NCBI RefSeq assembly: GCF_029689945.1 | Contig: NZ_CP121451.1 | Location: 3,162,001 to 3,226,000, forward strand | Length of the DNA stretch: 64,000 nucleotides | Direction: 5' to 3' | DNA from: Paenibacillus amylolyticus | Lineage (GTDB): Bacteria > Bacillota > Bacilli > Paenibacillales > Paenibacillaceae | Shown here: positions 38,588-46,893 of the stretch, piece after piece | Numbering within the stretch: the stretch's first letter is position 1 | Layout of the letters: each line of letters opens with the position of its first letter | Translations under genes and position numbers: made by a program | The notes under the pieces: generated by a model | Seen by the model: only the letters and a program-made list of their open reading frames with translations | What the model was told of the DNA's origin: nothing | Databases searched by the model: none

Positions 38588-39370
38588 ATGAGCGGTGAAA
38601 TTTATGAACATTTTAGCCATGATGAGCGGGATTTTGTAGATAAGGCTTCGGACTGGGTTGAGCGTGCAGGCAAGTATCATGACATGAAGCTAACTGACTT
38701 TCTTGACCCAAGACAGGTCTTTATTTTACAAACGCTTGCTAATCGTCGTAATGACGTTCAGATTCGTCTGGACGGTGGTTACGAGGCTGCTGAGCGCAAG
38801 CGTGCGCTGGTTGCACCTGATTATATGTATCTGGATGATGAGGATATGGGGATGCAGGTGCTCAGTATCACGTCTGATGATCAGAAAATCTCGGAGCTGG
38901 AGCATGGGGACTATATGGGTTCCCTGCTCGGGCTTGGGATGAAACGTGGAAAGATCGGGGATATCCAAGTGCTGGAGGACGGTTGCCATACAGTGGTGGC
39001 GGCGGAAACCGGCGCTTTTTTATCGCTTCAACTGAATCAGGTGCATCGGTTACATGTGTTCACAGAGTTACTTCCTTTGGACCAGATGCGATGGTCAGAG
39101 AACAAACTGGAGACGATGGATATTACGGTTGCTTCGCTTCGTTTGGATGGAATCTGTGCAGATGTATATCGGCTTAGTCGCAGTAAAGTGCTGGTGCCGA
39201 TCAAAGCTGGGCGCTGCCGTGTGAACTGGAAAGTTGAGGAAGATCCCTCCAAATCGCTAAAAGCGGGTGATGTCGTATCCATTCAGGGATTTGGCCGGTT
39301 CAAGGTGATTGAACAGGATGGAATGACCAAAAAAGGGCGCTGCCGAGTGAAAATCGGCAAATTTGCCTGA
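38588..39370 (+). CDS. ylmH: S4-domain RNA-binding protein YlmH
   Basis: 260-residue cytoplasmic protein. The N-terminal half (IYEHFSHDERDFVDKASDWVERAGKYH, FLDPRQVFIL) is the YlmH domain, the C-terminal part is an S4 RNA-binding domain (TVASLRLDGICADVYRLSRSK, KAGRCRVNWKVEEDPSKSLKAGDVVSIQGFGRFKV). YlmH proteins associate with ribosomes and have a role in rescue of stalled 50S-peptidyl-tRNA complexes; in streptococci they are also tied to division. ATG 38588 follows AGGGTGACATAA. Intact frame. Confidence 0.9.
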   Translation: MSGEIYEHFSHDERDFVDKASDWVERAGKYHDMKLTDFLDPRQVFILQTLANRRNDVQIRLDGGYEAAERKRALVAPDYMYLDDEDMGMQVLSITSDDQKISELEHGDYMGSLLGLGMKRGKIGDIQVLEDGCHTVVAAETGAFLSLQLNQVHRLHVFTELLPLDQMRWSENKLETMDITVASLRLDGICADVYRLSRSKVLVPIKAGRCRVNWKVEEDPSKSLKAGDVVSIQGFGRFKVIEQDGMTKKGRCRVKIGKFA

Positions 39371-39517
39371 TTCTGTTGCAGGAAAATCCGCTTTCTTGTC
39401 GAAATGTTTATCATAAAGGTGTAGAAAATACGCGGTGTATCCGATATACATTAAGTCAAAGATTTATGCTGCAAACCTTCTCAGGACGGGAAGGAAATTT
39501 TACAGGAGGTGGACAGC

Positions 39518-40026
39518 ATGCCATTAACGCCGCTGGACATACACAACAAGGAATTTTCCCGACGTTTGCGCGGGTATGACGAGGATGAAGTCAATGAATT
39601 CCTGGATCAAGTCATCAAAGATTACGAAGGCGTCATTCGCGAGAACAAAGAGCTGAGCAATCAGTTGCTGTCCGTACAGGAAAAGCTGGATCATTTTGCT
39701 ACGATTGAAGAAACGCTCAGCAAAACGATCATCATTGGCAGGAAGCTGCTGATGATGTGAAGAATAATGCGAAGAAAGAAGCGCAGTTGATCGTGAAGGA
39801 AGCAGAGAAAAATGCAGACCGGATCGTGAACGAAGCGTTGGGCAAATCACGTAAGATTGCTTTGGAAGTAGAGGAACTGAAAAAGCAGGCATCGATCTAT
39901 CGTGCTCGTTTCCGCACGCTTGTTGAAGCGCAGCTTGAACTGTTGACTCAGGATGGTTGGGAAGTGCTGGAGAGCCGGGAGCAGGAAGTGCGTGACCGTG
40001 AGCGGGAGATGAAAGAAATTTATTAG
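39518..40026 (+). CDS. divIVA: Septum/pole site-determining protein DivIVA (one frameshift)
   Basis: Coiled-coil protein that binds curved membrane at septa and poles and recruits MinJ/MinCD and sporulation factors. Start ATG 39518 follows ACAGGAGGTGG. N-terminal MPLTPLDIHNKEFSRRLRGYDEDEVNEFLDQVI contains the Phe/Arg lipid-binding tip. Adding one G at about 39740 (IIGQEAADDVKNNAKKEAQ restored) joins the two frames into a 169-residue protein that is almost entirely coiled coil. A Spo0A-like TTGTCGAAAT lies at about 39397-39406, far upstream, after ylmH. Confidence 0.92.
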
Positions 40027-40099
40027 TCTGTCGCCTGGTTGACTTTTGTCTGCAAAGAGGCTATAACTATATTCATAATGAATAGTGATTCCATGACGG
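40027..40099 (+). other. divIVA-T-box gap
   Basis: Short AT-rich gap. TTGACT (40039-40044) and TATAAC (40061-40066) with 16-base spacing make a plausible promoter for the T-box transcript. Confidence 0.4.
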
Positions 40100-40390
40100 G
40101 TTCAGTACGTTATGATCTCATCCCTCAGAGAGTTGGTGGTTGGTGCAAACCAATGGATGAGTTATAGCCGAATATCTCCCCGGAGAAGTGACGCTGAAGC
40201 GGAGATATTGCCGTGTGTAAGCCGAACCGTAAGCCGTACGTTATAACGGCACCCTGCGGTAGTTGAGCGGGGCATAAGCGCTGTTGATGACAGAGCATAC
40301 CCAGCTTGTCTGGATGTGGTTTGTGATGAACAGAATTAGGGTGGTAACGCGAGTATAGTCTCGTCCCTTTCCAGGGATGGGGCTTTTTTT
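40100..40390 (+). ncRNA. T-box riboswitch (isoleucine) upstream of ileS
   Basis: Leader that senses uncharged tRNA-Ile and allows read-through into ileS when isoleucine is scarce. Stem I apical part CAGAGAGTTGGTGGTTGGTGCAAACCAAT is characteristic; CTCATCC and GGATGAG form the flanking helix. The specifier loop GAATATCTC holds ATC (Ile) at 40174-40176. The conserved T-box sequence AGGGTGGTAACGCG is at 40338-40351 (one mismatch to AGGGTGGNACCGCG), with TGGT for pairing to the tRNA acceptor end. The competing terminator is AGTCTCGTCCCT (40357-40368) with AGGGATGGGGCT (40373-40384), then TTTTTT. Confidence 0.92.
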
Positions 40391-40707
40391 GTATTCAAAA
40401 AAGGCGAACGTCCCTGATGCCCGCAGGAATCTCAAGGAGAGAGCCGCCCGCCGGGGGAGCGAAGCACCCGGCAACACTCGCCTCGCGGTAAGGCCATGCG
40501 GCGTTCACGCAGGGAACAGCCGCAAAATGGCCGCCACCACGCACATAACCCTCCGCCCACAAGCGGCGCAACTGTCCCCTCATATCGACAACCCATCCCG
40601 GGTGTCCAGAGGGCGGAGCGCCTATGGGGTCCCCCTTGGCAAGGGGGATTTAGGGGGATTGGAACGCTTTTTGTGGACAGTCCACAATTTAACCAAAGAA
40701 AGGGAAG
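40391..40707 (+). other. GC-rich non-coding insert between T-box terminator and ileS
   Basis: About 300 bases with visibly higher GC than the rest (GCCGCCCGCCGGGGG, CGCCTCGCGG, GGCCGCCACCACG) and short open frames in all phases without ribosome sites. It contains CCCCCTTggCAAGGGGG at about 40632-40648, a strong hairpin followed by ATTTAGGGGGATT. The left end AAAAAAGGCGAACG resembles the core of the repeats at 50513 and 58580. T-box terminators normally sit close to the structural gene, so this looks like an insertion. Confidence 0.55.
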
Positions 40708-43700
40708 ATGATCCGCATGCAACGAGTTGACGTCAAAGAGAAGGCACGTGCCAGAGAATTACGCGTGTTAGATAAATGGAAAACGGAGAATACATTCAAA
40801 AGATCCATCGAAAACCGGGAGGGCAAGCCAAACTTCGTATTTTATGAAGGGCCGCCTACTGCGAACGGTAAACCGCATATCGGTCACGTACTGGGCCGCG
40901 TAATCAAGGATTTCGTTGGACGCTATAACACGATGAAGGGTTACCGTGTGGTTCGTAAAGCAGGGTGGGATACACATGGTCTGCCTGTAGAACTGGGTGT
41001 ACAGAAGAAGCTTGGCATCTCCCACAAGTGGGAAATCGAAGATTACGGCGTGGAGAAATTCATTAACGAATGTAAAGCGAGCGTATTCGAGTATGAGCAA
41101 CAATGGCGTGATTTGACAGAAGGGATTGGATATTGGACGGATATGGATAACCCATATATTACTCTTGATAACAACTACATCGAGAGTGTATGGAACATCC
41201 TGGCCACAATCCACGAGAAAGGCCTGTTGTATCGGGGTCATCGTGTGAGCCCGTATTGTCCATCTTGCCAGACAACACTGAGTTCACATGAAGTTGCACA
41301 AGGGTACAAAGACGTCAAAGATCTGAGTGCTACAGCGAAATTCAAACTGAATGACAGCGGAGAATTTGTACTCGCTTGGACGACAACGCCTTGGACGTTG
41401 CCTTCACACGTTGCACTTGCCGTGAATCCGGATATGGACTACTCCCGTGTTCGTCAAGGTGATGAAGTGTACATCATGGCAACAAATCTGGTGGAGAAAG
41501 TAATGAAAGACACCAAGGGTAAGTATGAGATCATCGGTGCACTGAAAGGTGCCGACCTGGTTGGTAAAACGTATGATCCTCCGTTCAACTACGTACAGGC
41601 TGAGAAAGCCAACATCATTCTGGGCGCAGGCTTTGTAACGGATGCAAGTGGTACGGGTATCGTTCACATGGCACCTGCCCATGGTGAAGATGACTACCGT
41701 GTATGCCGTGAGAACGGGATCAGCTTTGTGAACATGGTGGATCTTGAAGGTAAATTTATCGACGAGGTTACTGACTTTGCTGGACGTTTCGTGAAGGATT
41801 GTGATATTGATATCGTGCGATATCTGTCAGAGAATGGACGTCTGTTCAGCAAAGAAAAATATGAGCACAGCTATCCGTTCTGCTGGCGTTGTGATACACC
41901 GCTTCTGTATTATGCAATGGACAGCTGGTTTATCCAGACGACAGCCATCAAGGACCAATTGATTGCCAACAATAGTGAAGTGGATTGGTACCCGGGTCAC
42001 GTTCGTGAAGGACGTTTTGGGAAATTCCTTGAGGATCTGGTGGATTGGAACATCAGCCGTGATCGTTATTGGGGAACGCCGCTGAACATCTGGGTGTGCG
42101 AGGAGACGGGTGAACAATTTGCTCCACATAGCATTGCAGAATTACGTGCTCGTGCGGTAGGTGATGTGCCTGAGAATCTTGAATTGCATAAACCGTATGT
42201 GGATGACGTTAAAGTCATGAGCTCTTGTGGCAAATATGAAATGAAACGTACACCGGAAGTGATCGATGTCTGGTTTGACAGCGGCTCCATGCCGTTTGCC
42301 CAGCAGCACTATCCATTTGAAAATAAAGAAGTTTTCGAACAGCAGTACCCTGCTGATATGATCTGTGAAGGGATTGACCAGACACGTGGCTGGTTCTACA
42401 GCTTGCTGGCGGTTTCCACCCTTTTGACAGGCAAAGCACCTTACAAAGCAGTTATGGCTACTGGACACGTTCTGGATGAGAACGGACAGAAGATGTCCAA
42501 ATCGAAAGGCAACGTGATCGATCCTTGGGAAGTGATTGAAGAGTACGGTACAGATGCATTCCGTTGGGCTCTGTTGTCTGACAGTGCACCTTGGAACAGC
42601 AAACGTTTCTCCAAAGGTATCGTAGGTGAAGCCAAATCCAAAATGGTGGATACGCTGGTTAACACCCATGCATTCCTGACGCTTTATGCTACCATTGATG
42701 GGTTTGATCCGCAGGAGCACCCGTTCCAACTGTCTGCACACAAGCTGGATCGCTGGATTCTGTCGAGACTGAACAGTCTGATCCTGGTTGTAGAAAAAGC
42801 GCTGTTGGTTAACGACTATCTGAACTCTTCCAAAGCGATTGAAGCATTTGTTGATGAGCTGAGTAACTGGTATATCCGTCGTTCCCGTGACCGGTTCTGG
42901 GGAAGTGGCCTGACAGAGGATAAACTGGACGCTTACCGCACTTTGACTGAGGTACTGGTAACTACCGCCAAACTGGTTGCTCCGTTTACACCGATGCTTG
43001 CAGAAGATATCTATCTGAACCTTGCAACAGGCGAGAGTGTGCACATGGAAGATTATCCGGTAGCGAATGAATCGCTAATTGATGCAGGACTGGAACAGGA
43101 TATGGAGACGGCTCGCCGTGTGGTTGAACTTGCGCGTAACGTTCGTAACGAAACAGGCATCAAGACACGTCAGCCGCTGTCCGAATTGATCGTTTCCCTG
43201 GATAAAGGCTTTGATCTGGCAAGTTATGAAGAGATCATCAAGGAAGAGATCAATGTAAAAGGAATCCGTACGGAGCATAACGATGCGGAATTCGTTGACT
43301 TTACATTGAAGCTGAACCTGAAAGTCGCAGGTAAGAAATACGGCAAAAACGTAGGATTCCTGCAAAACTTCTTCAAGGGAATGTCGGCCGATGAGACGCG
43401 TAAAGTCGTTTCGGAGGGTGTGCTGAACATCGTTTCTCCAGAAGGCGAAGAGCTGCAAGTGACAAGCGAAGAATTATTGGTTGATAAACAGGCCAAGTCA
43501 GGTTTTGCTTCAGCATCTGGTTACGGTCTGACGGTTGCGCTCAATACTGAAATCACAGAAGCCTTGGAACAGGAAGGCTGGGTTCGTGAAGTGGTTCGTG
43601 CAGTGCAGGATACCCGGAAACGACTGGACTTGCCGATTGAGAAAAGAGTTCGTTTGACTCTGGATGTGGATGCATCCCTTCAGGAAGCTATTCAGGCGTT

Positions 43701-43815
43701 TGATGATGTATTGCGTGAGAATGTTCTCGTAACCGAAGTGACATTTGGCTCGAATGAGTCCATGGAACGTGTTGAAGCCGGAGGCAAATCGATCGGTATT
43801 TACATCGAAGCATAA
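40708..43815 (+). CDS. ileS: Isoleucyl-tRNA synthetase, type 2 (IleS2, eukaryote-like)
   Basis: Charges tRNA-Ile. 1035 residues, intact. N-terminal NFVFYEGPPTANGKPHIGHVLGR holds the class I HIGH motif; RYNTMKGYRVVRKAGWDTHGLPVE is the pattern of the eukaryote-like type 2 enzymes, unlike the roughly 920-residue B. subtilis type 1 enzyme. The editing (CP1) domain follows, with YCPSC and FCWRC Cys pairs; the signature KMSKSKGNVIDP is near residue 600 and a long C-terminal tRNA-binding part ends EAGGKSIGIYIEA. Type 2 enzymes are known to be insensitive to mupirocin in many species; that is family knowledge. ATG 40708 (or 40714) has AAAGGGAAG upstream. Controlled by the T-box. Confidence 0.95.
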   Translation: MIRMQRVDVKEKARARELRVLDKWKTENTFKRSIENREGKPNFVFYEGPPTANGKPHIGHVLGRVIKDFVGRYNTMKGYRVVRKAGWDTHGLPVELGVQKKLGISHKWEIEDYGVEKFINECKASVFEYEQQWRDLTEGIGYWTDMDNPYITLDNNYIESVWNILATIHEKGLLYRGHRVSPYCPSCQTTLSSHEVAQGYKDVKDLSATAKFKLNDSGEFVLAWTTTPWTLPSHVALAVNPDMDYSRVRQGDEVYIMATNLVEKVMKDTKGKYEIIGALKGADLVGKTYDPPFNYVQAEKANIILGAGFVTDASGTGIVHMAPAHGEDDYRVCRENGISFVNMVDLEGKFIDEVTDFAGRFVKDCDIDIVRYLSENGRLFSKEKYEHSYPFCWRCDTPLLYYAMDSWFIQTTAIKDQLIANNSEVDWYPGHVREGRFGKFLEDLVDWNISRDRYWGTPLNIWVCEETGEQFAPHSIAELRARAVGDVPENLELHKPYVDDVKVMSSCGKYEMKRTPEVIDVWFDSGSMPFAQQHYPFENKEVFEQQYPADMICEGIDQTRGWFYSLLAVSTLLTGKAPYKAVMATGHVLDENGQKMSKSKGNVIDPWEVIEEYGTDAFRWALLSDSAPWNSKRFSKGIVGEAKSKMVDTLVNTHAFLTLYATIDGFDPQEHPFQLSAHKLDRWILSRLNSLILVVEKALLVNDYLNSSKAIEAFVDELSNWYIRRSRDRFWGSGLTEDKLDAYRTLTEVLVTTAKLVAPFTPMLAEDIYLNLATGESVHMEDYPVANESLIDAGLEQDMETARRVVELARNVRNETGIKTRQPLSELIVSLDKGFDLASYEEIIKEEINVKGIRTEHNDAEFVDFTLKLNLKVAGKKYGKNVGFLQNFFKGMSADETRKVVSEGVLNIVSPEGEELQVTSEELLVDKQAKSGFASASGYGLTVALNTEITEALEQEGWVREVVRAVQDTRKRLDLPIEKRVRLTLDVDASLQEAIQAFDDVLRENVLVTEVTFGSNESMERVEAGGKSIGIYIEA

Positions 43816-43861
43816 TTCGAAGCATTTCCCATTCAAGTGGGAGAGCAAATAGAGCATAAAT

Positions 43862-43915
43862 AAACGAGCCGCAGAGGCAGGGACATTTTCCCTGATTCTG
43901 GGCTCGTTTGTTTTT
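43862..43915 (+). terminator. Terminator after ileS
   Basis: AAACGAGCC (43862-43870) with GGCTCGTTT (43901-43909), inner stem CAGGG/CCCTG, followed by GTTTTT. Confidence 0.85.
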
Positions 43916-43979
43916 AGGCAAAAAGGAAATGATTCTATAGTGCAGTCAATCTATATTGATCAAAGGAACTGACCAAAAC

Positions 43980-44336
43980 ATGAGCGAACATGACAAGCAA
44001 ACGGCAACAGCTAAACCATCAACATCAGATAATCCGAATTCACATGACAAAATGGAAGAGCTGCATACCCTGACTAACCGTCTGGCGAATGAACTGGAAC
44101 GTTCACGAATTGCGCAATATACGGAATTGCTGAACAGGCCATGGAAATTGATCGGACTTAACTTGTTGTCTGGAGCCGCACGTGGTGTGGGAATCGCCAT
44201 TGGCTTTACCTTTTTCGCGGCAACGATTATCTATGTTTTGCAGGTACTTGGGGCGCTCAATCTGCCCATAGTTGGAGACTACATCGCTGATATTGTGCGT
44301 ATTGTCCAGCGTCAGCTGGATATGAACACCTACTAA
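43980..44336 (+). CDS. DUF5665-type membrane protein
   Basis: 118-residue protein from ATG 43980: a hydrophilic tail (DKQTATAKPSTSDNP), a helical stretch MEELHTLTNRLANELERSRIAQYTELLNRPWKLIGLNLLSGAARGVGIAIGFTFF, then one or two membrane segments and an amphipathic end (IADIVRIVQRQLDM). The LNRPWKLIGLNLLSGAARGVGIAIG stretch is the conserved core of DUF5665 proteins. Function unknown. An in-frame TTG at 43956 would add eight residues. It converges with the YteA-family gene. Confidence 0.7.
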   Translation: MSEHDKQTATAKPSTSDNPNSHDKMEELHTLTNRLANELERSRIAQYTELLNRPWKLIGLNLLSGAARGVGIAIGFTFFAATIIYVLQVLGALNLPIVGDYIADIVRIVQRQLDMNTY

Positions 44337-44374
44337 GCGATAAGCCATTGAAGGTGAATGAGATCAAGGTTCAG

Positions 44375-45112
44375 TTAATACTCGTCATCTGTCACCATAT
44401 CCGGTTCTAACAGTCCTTCGCCCTCACGGTTCTCCAGATACTGGCGATATTGCCGATTGCGCACAATGGATACGTCATGACCGTAGATGTCCGTTGCAAC
44501 AAAGCTTTCGTACGCTTCAACGCAGCCTTCCACCTCATCGGTGGCTTCAATGGCCATAACATCATAGCTATCGATATCGCGTCCTTCAGCCATGGCTGGT
44601 GAGTTTGATGTGCCCCAGCTTTCAACAATCTGCCAGGTGTCTTCACCATCGAAGCCATTTTGGTCATCACGCTCGTCCAGACTGGTTCGGCCGAATGCCG
44701 GGGCAAGGAATTCTTCCTCTACAGGACGATTTTCGGAGACAACGGTTTCCGGTTGATGTTTTTTGCAGTATTTGGTGTAGGGAACAGCTTCCATGCGTTC
44801 ATAAGGAATCGGCTGCTGGCAGACGGCACATGTCCCATAATGCCCTTCTTCAATGGAGTGCAGTGCAGAATCGATTCGCTCCAATTGGAATTCATCATGT
44901 TCCAGCAGGGAAATATCTTTCTCGCGTTCATATACCTCCGTGGCTAGGTCGCCCGGGTGGTTATCAATTGGTGATAATTCACCTGTCTGTAGTTTAAGGG
45001 AGTCGCCAAGACCATAATGCTCATTTTCCGACAGTCTATGTTCAATATCGCGCTTATCGGACATCAGTTGGGAACGTAAAAATTGCAGTTGTTCGGTAGT
45101 AAAGTGTGACAT
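44375..45112 (-). CDS. TraR/DksA-type zinc-finger protein, YteA/YlyA family
   Basis: 245-residue cytoplasmic protein. Residues 1-80 form the DksA-like coiled coil (LQFLRSQLMSDKRDIEHRLSENEHYG, LEHDEFQLERIDSALHSIEEGHYG), followed by a zinc finger CAVCQQPIPYERMEAVPYTKYCKKH (Cys, Cys, Cys, His). The acidic C-terminal half is the YteA extension. In B. subtilis ylyA, a small DksA-like modulator of SigG-dependent transcription, sits between ileS and lspA; here the related gene is at the same place but longer and inverted. Start ATG 45112 has AAGGGGGAAAA upstream. The extended C-terminus has no motif I recognise. Confidence 0.87.
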   Translation of the reverse strand: MSHFTTEQLQFLRSQLMSDKRDIEHRLSENEHYGLGDSLKLQTGELSPIDNHPGDLATEVYEREKDISLLEHDEFQLERIDSALHSIEEGHYGTCAVCQQPIPYERMEAVPYTKYCKKHQPETVVSENRPVEEEFLAPAFGRTSLDERDDQNGFDGEDTWQIVESWGTSNSPAMAEGRDIDSYDVMAIEATDEVEGCVEAYESFVATDIYGHDVSIVRNRQYRQYLENREGEGLLEPDMVTDDEY

Positions 45113-45333
45113 GATTTTCCCCCTTCTGCTTCATGCTGGAATCCGGATTTTGACTCTATTGTAGGATGTGCCATTATGGGCAAGATTACAGAAGGGAAAT
45201 GTTATCGGTTTTGCCATAAACATTGCCGATGTAGGGCGTCGTGGACGATTTCCAAACAGCTGTGCTACGATAAACAAGTCTGGCGTAAGCCTGGTATCGT
45301 TTGGAAAAGACAAGAACGGAGTGACAAACAAAC

Positions 45334-45826
45334 GTGGTGTATTATATCCTCGCTTTTATCGTATTTTTATTGGATCAGGGAACCAAGTATCTGATTGCAA
45401 CCCGGATGGAACTCAGAGAAGAAATTCCGGTGATCGGCAATTTCTTTGTCATCACATCACATCGTAACTCGGGAGCAGCTTTGGCATTCTGCAAGACCAG
45501 CGTTGGTTCTTTATCGTGGTTACGTTGATTGTGGTCGTTGCCTTGATTTGGTATTTGCAAAAGGTAAAAGATACCCCGCACAAATTGCTGCCAGTGGCAC
45601 TTAGTTTGGTGCTTGGCGGAGCAATTGGCAACTTCCTTGACCGGGCATTGACCGGAGAAGTTGTAGATTTTGTGCAACTTAATTTTGGAAGTTATACGTT
45701 TCCGATTTTTAACATCGCCGATTCGGCAATCTGCATCGGTGTAGCGTTGATCATTGTGGAGACGTTGCTGGAAGGACGGCGCGAAAAGCAGCCGCGAAGA
45801 TTGAAGGGAATGAACATCATGAGTAA
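45334..45826 (+). CDS. lspA: Lipoprotein signal peptidase LspA (two frameshifts)
   Basis: Membrane aspartyl protease that cleaves prolipoprotein signal peptides. GTG 45334 gives MVYYILAFIVFLLDQGTKYL, with catalytic-region Asp in DQGTK. One T lost at about 45479-45482 (NSGAAFGILQDQRWFFIVVT restored) and one A at about 45783-45787 (REKAAAKIEGNEHHE restored) break the frame. The second catalytic block GGAIGNFLDRALTGEVVDF and IFNIADSAICIG are intact. Repaired length 164 residues, with stop TAA at 45824-45826 overlapping the rluD start (ATGAGTAA). As read, the gene would instead run into rluD in frame. Confidence 0.92.
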
Positions 45827-46782
45827 TCCGAATACGGAACAGAATAACGACGAAGAATTAATGAATGGCAATGAACGAATGGAATGGACCGTTGCCGCTG
45901 AACATAAAAAAGAACGAATTGACAAATATATTACAGAAGCTGTGGATAACGTATCTCGCTCCCAAGTCCAATTATGGATTGGAGACGGAATGGTTACGGT
46001 AAATGGTGCTGTCGTCAAAGCCAATGCCAAGTTATCCGAAGGGGATCTGATCGAGTTACAGATTCCGGAACCAGCTTCTGTGGAGATCGTTGCCGAAGAT
46101 ATTCCACTGGAAGTGGTATATGAAGACAGCGACCTGATCGTGATCAACAAACAGCGTGGTCTAGTGGTGCATCCAGCACCAGGGCACACGTCGGGTACCC
46201 TCGTTAATGCACTCATGTATCATTGCAAAGACCTTTCCGGTATTAATGGAGAAGCTGCGCCCTGGTATTGTGCATCGTATTGATAAGGATACTTCCGGCC
46301 TGATCATGGCTGCCAAGAACGATCGCGCTCACGCATCCCTGGCTGCTCAATTGAAGGACCATACGGTGAACAGACGGTATATTGCACTCGTTCATGGTCA
46401 TCTTAACCATGATCAAGGCACCATTGATGCACCGATTGGACGTGATACCAATGACCGCAAAATGTATACAGTCACGGAACGTAACAGTAAACATGCCGTT
46501 ACCCATTTTACCGTTACAGAGCGGATTAATGATTACACCTTGCTGGAATTGAAACTGGAGACAGGACGTACTCACCAGATTCGCGTTCACATGAAATTTA
46601 TTGGTCACCCGCTTGTAGGCGATCCAACCTATGGAAGAAACAAAGGCATCAAAATGCAAGGACAGGCTCTTCATGCTGCCATTCTTGGATTTGTGCATCC
46701 AACAACGGGAGAATACCTTGAATTCTCAGCTCCGCTTCCTCAGGATATGGAAGACGTTCTTGCCTCGCTACGCAGTCGTTAA
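45819..46782 (+). CDS. rluD: Pseudouridine synthase RluD family (YlyB), one-base insertion
   Basis: Modifies uridines of 23S rRNA. ATG 45819 gives MSNPNTEQNNDEELMNG; an S4 domain follows (ERIDKYITEAVDNVSRSQVQLWIGDGMVTVNG), then LEVVYEDSDLIVINKQRGLVVHPAPGH and the catalytic [10 protein letters not shown] (Asp). The frame changes by +1 at about 46250-46256: deleting one A gives [23 protein letters not shown], equal in length to the family. This is the only break in the window that needs a base removed. Repaired length about 320 residues. RTHQIRVHMKFIGHPLVGDPTYG is typical near the C-terminus. Confidence 0.9.
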
Positions 46783-46893
46783 CAGCTCCAAGAAAGTACA
46801 AATGTTCGGATACTTTGTCCATGGCTTTGATCGCGCAAATGCTTCATATTAAAGTGTAGAAATTTGCGTCAAAATGAGGAGATGAACAACGTT

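Noticed and set aside
42142..43044. Long minus-strand frame opposite ileS (300 codons)
   Set aside because: It is the antisense shadow of a strongly codon-biased essential gene; no ribosome site and no recognisable domain.
45783..45830. Natural LspA-RluD fusion
   Set aside because: The fused frame appears only because one A is missing; the restored LspA stop overlaps the RluD start as ATGAGTAA, a normal coupling.
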